Shown here in pieces: positions 8,236 to 9,977 of a DNA stretch of 9,977 nt (position 1 is the first letter of the stretch; each line of letters begins with the position of its first letter). Where the stretch lies: positions 1 to 9,977 of the forward strand of contig CAAGHV010000142.1 in assembly GCA_900769785.1 (NCBI GenBank), in the 5' to 3' direction. The translations under genes and the position numbers were made by a program. Origin of the DNA: Bacteroidales bacterium. GTDB lineage: Bacteria; Bacteroidota; Bacteroidia; Bacteroidales; P3. The notes beneath the pieces were generated by a model, which was given only the letters and a program-made list of their open reading frames with translations, ran no database searches and was not told where the DNA came from.

Positions 8236-8327
8236 GTATTAGTTGCTGCACAGCAGTCTAAGATTTCTAACTGGATACTATATATTCCGCAGTCATGGTG
8301 TTTTTTTTCAGTACTTTACCAATATAT

Positions 8328-8490
8328 AAATTTTCCAACACCCATATTTCAACTTGCCAACATATGGGTGTTGGCTTCCCAAAACCCATATGTTACATTA
8401 AAACCAAACTTTGATTTAATTAAACCAAAGTTTGGTTTTATAAAAAGATATGGGGTTTAGCAAAAAAAAGATATGGGTGTTGGAAAATTT
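8328..8490. repeat. 163-bp nested inverted-repeat element (fold-back or MITE-like)
   Basis: The outer arms are a perfect 20-bp inverted repeat: AAATTTTCCAACACCCATAT (8328-8347) and its complement (8471-8490). Inside lies a second pair (8382-8391 with 8448-8458, one extra G). This is concentric with a nearly perfect 42-bp palindrome (8399-8440, one A/C mismatch at 8414/8425, TTTAATTAAA at its centre). The left side also carries a local hairpin, GCCAACA (8356-8362) with TGTTGGC (8369-8375), which explains why the left flank is about 22 nt longer than the right. The folded form would be a long stem with a side hairpin. I see no transposase gene and no clear target-site duplication. It could be a nonautonomous mobile element, a structured RNA, or an intergenic repeat. 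Confidence 0.75.
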
Positions 8491-8535
8491 GCAGTATGGC
8501 TGTTGGAAAAAGAAATGGTGGTGTTGGAATTTCAA
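8471..8535. repeat. Three tandem imperfect 21-23 nt repeats (TATGG-TGTTGGAA)
   Basis: The core TGTTGGAA occurs at 8478, 8501 and 8522, each time preceded by a degenerate TATGG/ATGGTGG and followed by an A/T-rich stretch. The spacing is 23 and 21 nt. The first copy is also the right outer arm of the nested inverted repeat, and another forward copy lies at 8362-8374. The copies drift in sequence, which suggests an old or weakly constrained array. Confidence 0.6.
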
Positions 8536-8648
8536 ACCACGGCTGCTAGCTACCAAATATAGGCTACAAACCACCGTCAACTATGTTGATTTTTATAAGT
8601 TTTTTTGGGGAAAAAAGTAAAAAAAGGTCGCAGTATTGGATTTTTTTG

Positions 8649-8656
8649 TATCTTTG
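8649..8656 (+). promoter_or_regulatory. Bacteroidota -7 promoter element (TATCTTTG) for the small exported protein gene and nadD
   Basis: TATCTTTG followed by C matches TAnnTTTG exactly and equals the box at 1478. A- and T-tracts upstream (8600-8647) could serve as an UP-like region. There is no clear -33 TTTG at the normal spacing. The predicted start near 8663 leaves a leader of about 98 nt before the ATG at 8761, longer than at the other two promoters here. I find no strong hairpin in that leader. Confidence 0.6.
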
Positions 8657-8760
8657 CAGAATAAATAAGAGTGGATATGTGAGTGTTGAAGTATGCTCTC
8701 GTATTCGTTCTATCAGTAAGATAAAGAAATATATACGACTAATAAAATAATAATATAACG

Positions 8761-9360
8761 ATGAAAAAAATAGCGTTTATAGCCCTTGCCTTATTAGGTA
8801 TTTGTAGTTTGGAAGCTCAAAATATCAGCCAACGTGCCCGTTCTATGCGTATGGAATCGTATGCAAAAGACGAATATCAGGTTAAAGATATTAAAATTTT
8901 CGACGATACAATGTTTGTAATCTGTCGTGCGGAATATGTTCACTATCCTCTTGGAAAATTCAATTCGGTGGATGCTTATATCAATCGTTCGTATCTCGAT
9001 TGGTATCGCGAGATGAGCTATCGTAGTTTTTATAACGACTCGTTGCGTGTTCCAGTAACCAGAATTTCTCGTTTGGACGATAGCTATATCGATACCTATG
9101 CTAGTATCAATACCGGCAAAATGGAGATTATAGGTGGCAATATTACCGATTCGGCTATAAAATTGCGTCTTAAAGTATGTGTGGGAATGAAAAAGAATGA
9201 TGTGTTTGCAGCATTTTTCCGTTCGTTTCCAAAAACATATATTGCCGACATCAACGTGTTGCGTATAGTATCGGCAGGTGGCGAATTTGCTCAAGTGTTT
9301 ACATTCAAACGTAATCGTTTGCAAAGCATAGCCTTTATTACCAACTATAGATATTACTAA
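8761..9360 (+). CDS. Exported protein of unknown function (199 residues)
   Basis: I do not recognise this family. Residues 1-19 are a clear Sec signal peptide (MKKIAFIALALLGICSLEA), with cleavage likely before Q20. The cysteine at 15 is preceded by LGI, which does not fit a lipobox, so a periplasmic or secreted product is more likely than a lipoprotein. The mature part has many Tyr, Arg and Asp and no transmembrane segment. Near the C-terminus, VGMKKNDVFAAFF (141-153) followed by FTFKRNRLQSIAF (180-192) recalls the 'GM-x-x-x-V' helix and late beta strands of small BamE-like or SmpA-like periplasmic domains. That is a resemblance only. There is no T9SS tail. The start is set by the signal peptide. 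nadD follows after 24 nt without a terminator, so the two are probably co-transcribed. Confidence 0.85.
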   Translation: MKKIAFIALALLGICSLEAQNISQRARSMRMESYAKDEYQVKDIKIFDDTMFVICRAEYVHYPLGKFNSVDAYINRSYLDWYREMSYRSFYNDSLRVPVTRISRLDDSYIDTYASINTGKMEIIGGNITDSAIKLRLKVCVGMKKNDVFAAFFRSFPKTYIADINVLRIVSAGGEFAQVFTFKRNRLQSIAFITNYRYY

Positions 9361-9384
9361 TAGATACATTGTAGTATAATTTTG

Positions 9385-9977
9385 ATGCCACAAACTTCGC
9401 TGACAAAAAATAGGGTTGGACTATATTTTGGGTCGTTCAACCCCATTCATGTAGGGCATTTGGTTATTGCCAACGCCATGTTGGAAAATGCCGGCGTAGA
9501 TGAGGTGTGGTTTGTGGTATCGCCACACAATCCGCTTAAAGAGCGTAGTATCTTGCTTGCCGACCATCATAGGCTACATATGGTAAGGGTTGCTATTGAC
9601 GATAATTACCGTTTTCGTGCTTGCGACGAGGAATTTCATTTACCCAAGCCCTCATATACTTCGCTTACCCTTGCCCACCTTTCCGAGAAGTACCCAAATA
9701 AGGAGTTTTGCCTGATAATGGGAAGCGATAATATATGTACGTTCGACAGATGGCGAAACTACCAATATATATTGGACAACTATAAGATATTTGTATATCC
9801 ACGTCCCAACTACCAAGGCAGCCAATGGGAAAAGCATCGGAATGTAACCATGGTTTCGGCACCGCTTATGGATATATCTTCCAGTTATATACGCAATAGT
9901 ATCAAAGAAGGGCGTTCGCCCAAATACCTGCTCACCCCCGAGGTGCTGAAGTATGTGGAAGATATGAATTTTTATAA
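9385..9977 (+). CDS. nadD: Nicotinate-nucleotide adenylyltransferase (3' end cut by window edge)
   Basis: NadD transfers AMP from ATP to nicotinate mononucleotide, making deamido-NAD in the cytoplasmic route to NAD. The frame runs open from ATG 9385 to the last base: 197 full codons plus AA, with no stop reached. The hallmark nucleotidyltransferase motif GSFNPIHVGH sits at residues 16-25. The second motif, ISSSYIR, is at 164-170, matching the family ISSTxIR with Ser for Thr. The family length is about 190-200 residues, so only the last one or few codons should be missing. An in-frame TAG at 9361 and the lack of a good later start fix the beginning at 9385 (TTG 9382 is possible). There is no Shine-Dalgarno sequence. 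It lies 24 nt after the small exported protein gene and likely depends on its promoter. Confidence 0.95.
   Translation, partial: MPQTSLTKNRVGLYFGSFNPIHVGHLVIANAMLENAGVDEVWFVVSPHNPLKERSILLADHHRLHMVRVAIDDNYRFRACDEEFHLPKPSYTSLTLAHLSEKYPNKEFCLIMGSDNICTFDRWRNYQYILDNYKIFVYPRPNYQGSQWEKHRNVTMVSAPLMDISSSYIRNSIKEGRSPKYLLTPEVLKYVEDMNFY

Larger units (their letters stand above)
8128..8760. other. 633-bp intergenic region without a convincing gene
   Basis: This stretch between recN and the next gene is AT-rich. It contains, in order: a terminator-like hairpin (8161-8189), a small hairpin (8216-8235), a T8 run (8301-8308), a nested inverted-repeat element (8328-8490), tandem 21-23 nt repeats (8471-8535), opposed T7/GGGG/A6 tracts (8600-8616), and a promoter (8649-8656) with a leader of about 98 nt. 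One open frame of 100 codons (8158-8460) exists, but it runs through the palindromes and has no protein-like features. No tRNA or recognised riboswitch is visible. Confidence 0.7.

Noticed and set aside
8158..8460. 100-codon open frame after recN on the + strand
   Set aside because: It begins inside the probable recN terminator and runs through several palindromes. It has no recognisable domain, no credible start signal, and composition like the noncoding spacer.
8328..8490. CRISPR array or invertible promoter
   Set aside because: There are no repeats of CRISPR length with unique spacers and no cas genes. No TAnnTTTG box lies within the 123-bp segment on either strand, and no invertase gene is in the window. 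I keep the fold-back interpretation instead.
8473..8562. Small 29-residue open frame (starts MGVGKFAVW) over the tandem repeats
   Set aside because: It is explained by the DNA-level repeat (ATGGGTGTTGGAA units). It has no ribosome binding site or promoter of its own, and it is too short to judge from one sequence.
8600..8616. T7-GGGG-A6 as a terminator hairpin
   Set aside because: A stem made only of A-T pairs, with no T tract after it, would be weak. It is more likely A/T-tract DNA upstream of the promoter.
9377..9384. TAATTTTG directly before the nadD ATG, matching the TAnnTTTG -7 consensus
   Set aside because: A start about 7 nt downstream would fall inside the nadD coding sequence, after its ATG, and the next ATG (residue 32) would delete the catalytic GSFNPIHVGH motif. 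It is probably a chance match in AT-rich DNA.

Overview
The window looks like chromosomal DNA of a Bacteroidota bacterium, probably of the order Bacteroidales. Four things point there: three Bacteroidota-type -7 boxes (TAnnTTTG) upstream of genes, the general lack of Shine-Dalgarno sequences, a giant secreted protein ending in the type B (CHU_C, 'gliding motility-associated') sorting domain of the type IX secretion system (T9SS), and AT-rich intergenic spacers with ATA-rich coding. I cannot name a species. All genes found are on the + strand. No tRNA, rRNA, CRISPR array or transposase gene is visible.

Layout: (1) 1-1274, the C-terminal part of an M16-family zinc peptidase that begins before the window and ends at a strong intrinsic terminator (1301-1336). 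(2) 1337-1511, a short spacer holding four exactly phased 22-bp repeats and then a promoter. (3) 1512-5810, a 1432-residue multidomain secreted protein: signal peptide, DUF7948-like domain, a seven-motif SBBP-type beta-propeller, PKD domain, Ig-like segments, three SprB-like repeats and a T9SS type B tail. (4) 5818-8127, a two-gene unit with its own promoter: a YciO-like member of the Sua5/YciO/YrdC family, then recN (DNA double-strand break repair) 5 nt later. (5) 8128-8760, a 633-bp intergenic region with no convincing gene. It holds a probable terminator, a small hairpin, an unusual 163-bp nested inverted-repeat element built from repeated ATATGGGTGTTGG-type words, three tandem copies of that word, and a promoter with a leader of about 98 nt. 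(6) 8761-9360, a 199-residue secreted protein of unknown function, followed 24 nt later by nadD (NAD biosynthesis), which runs off the right edge with its last one or few codons missing.

Functionally the window mixes housekeeping genes (recN, nadD, the YciO-like gene) with envelope genes (the T9SS substrate, the M16 peptidase, the small exported protein). The genes do not form one obvious pathway. I see no clear novel defence or mobile system. The least explained structures are the two noncoding repeat clusters (1344-1431 and 8328-8535), each upstream of the promoter of a secreted-protein gene.
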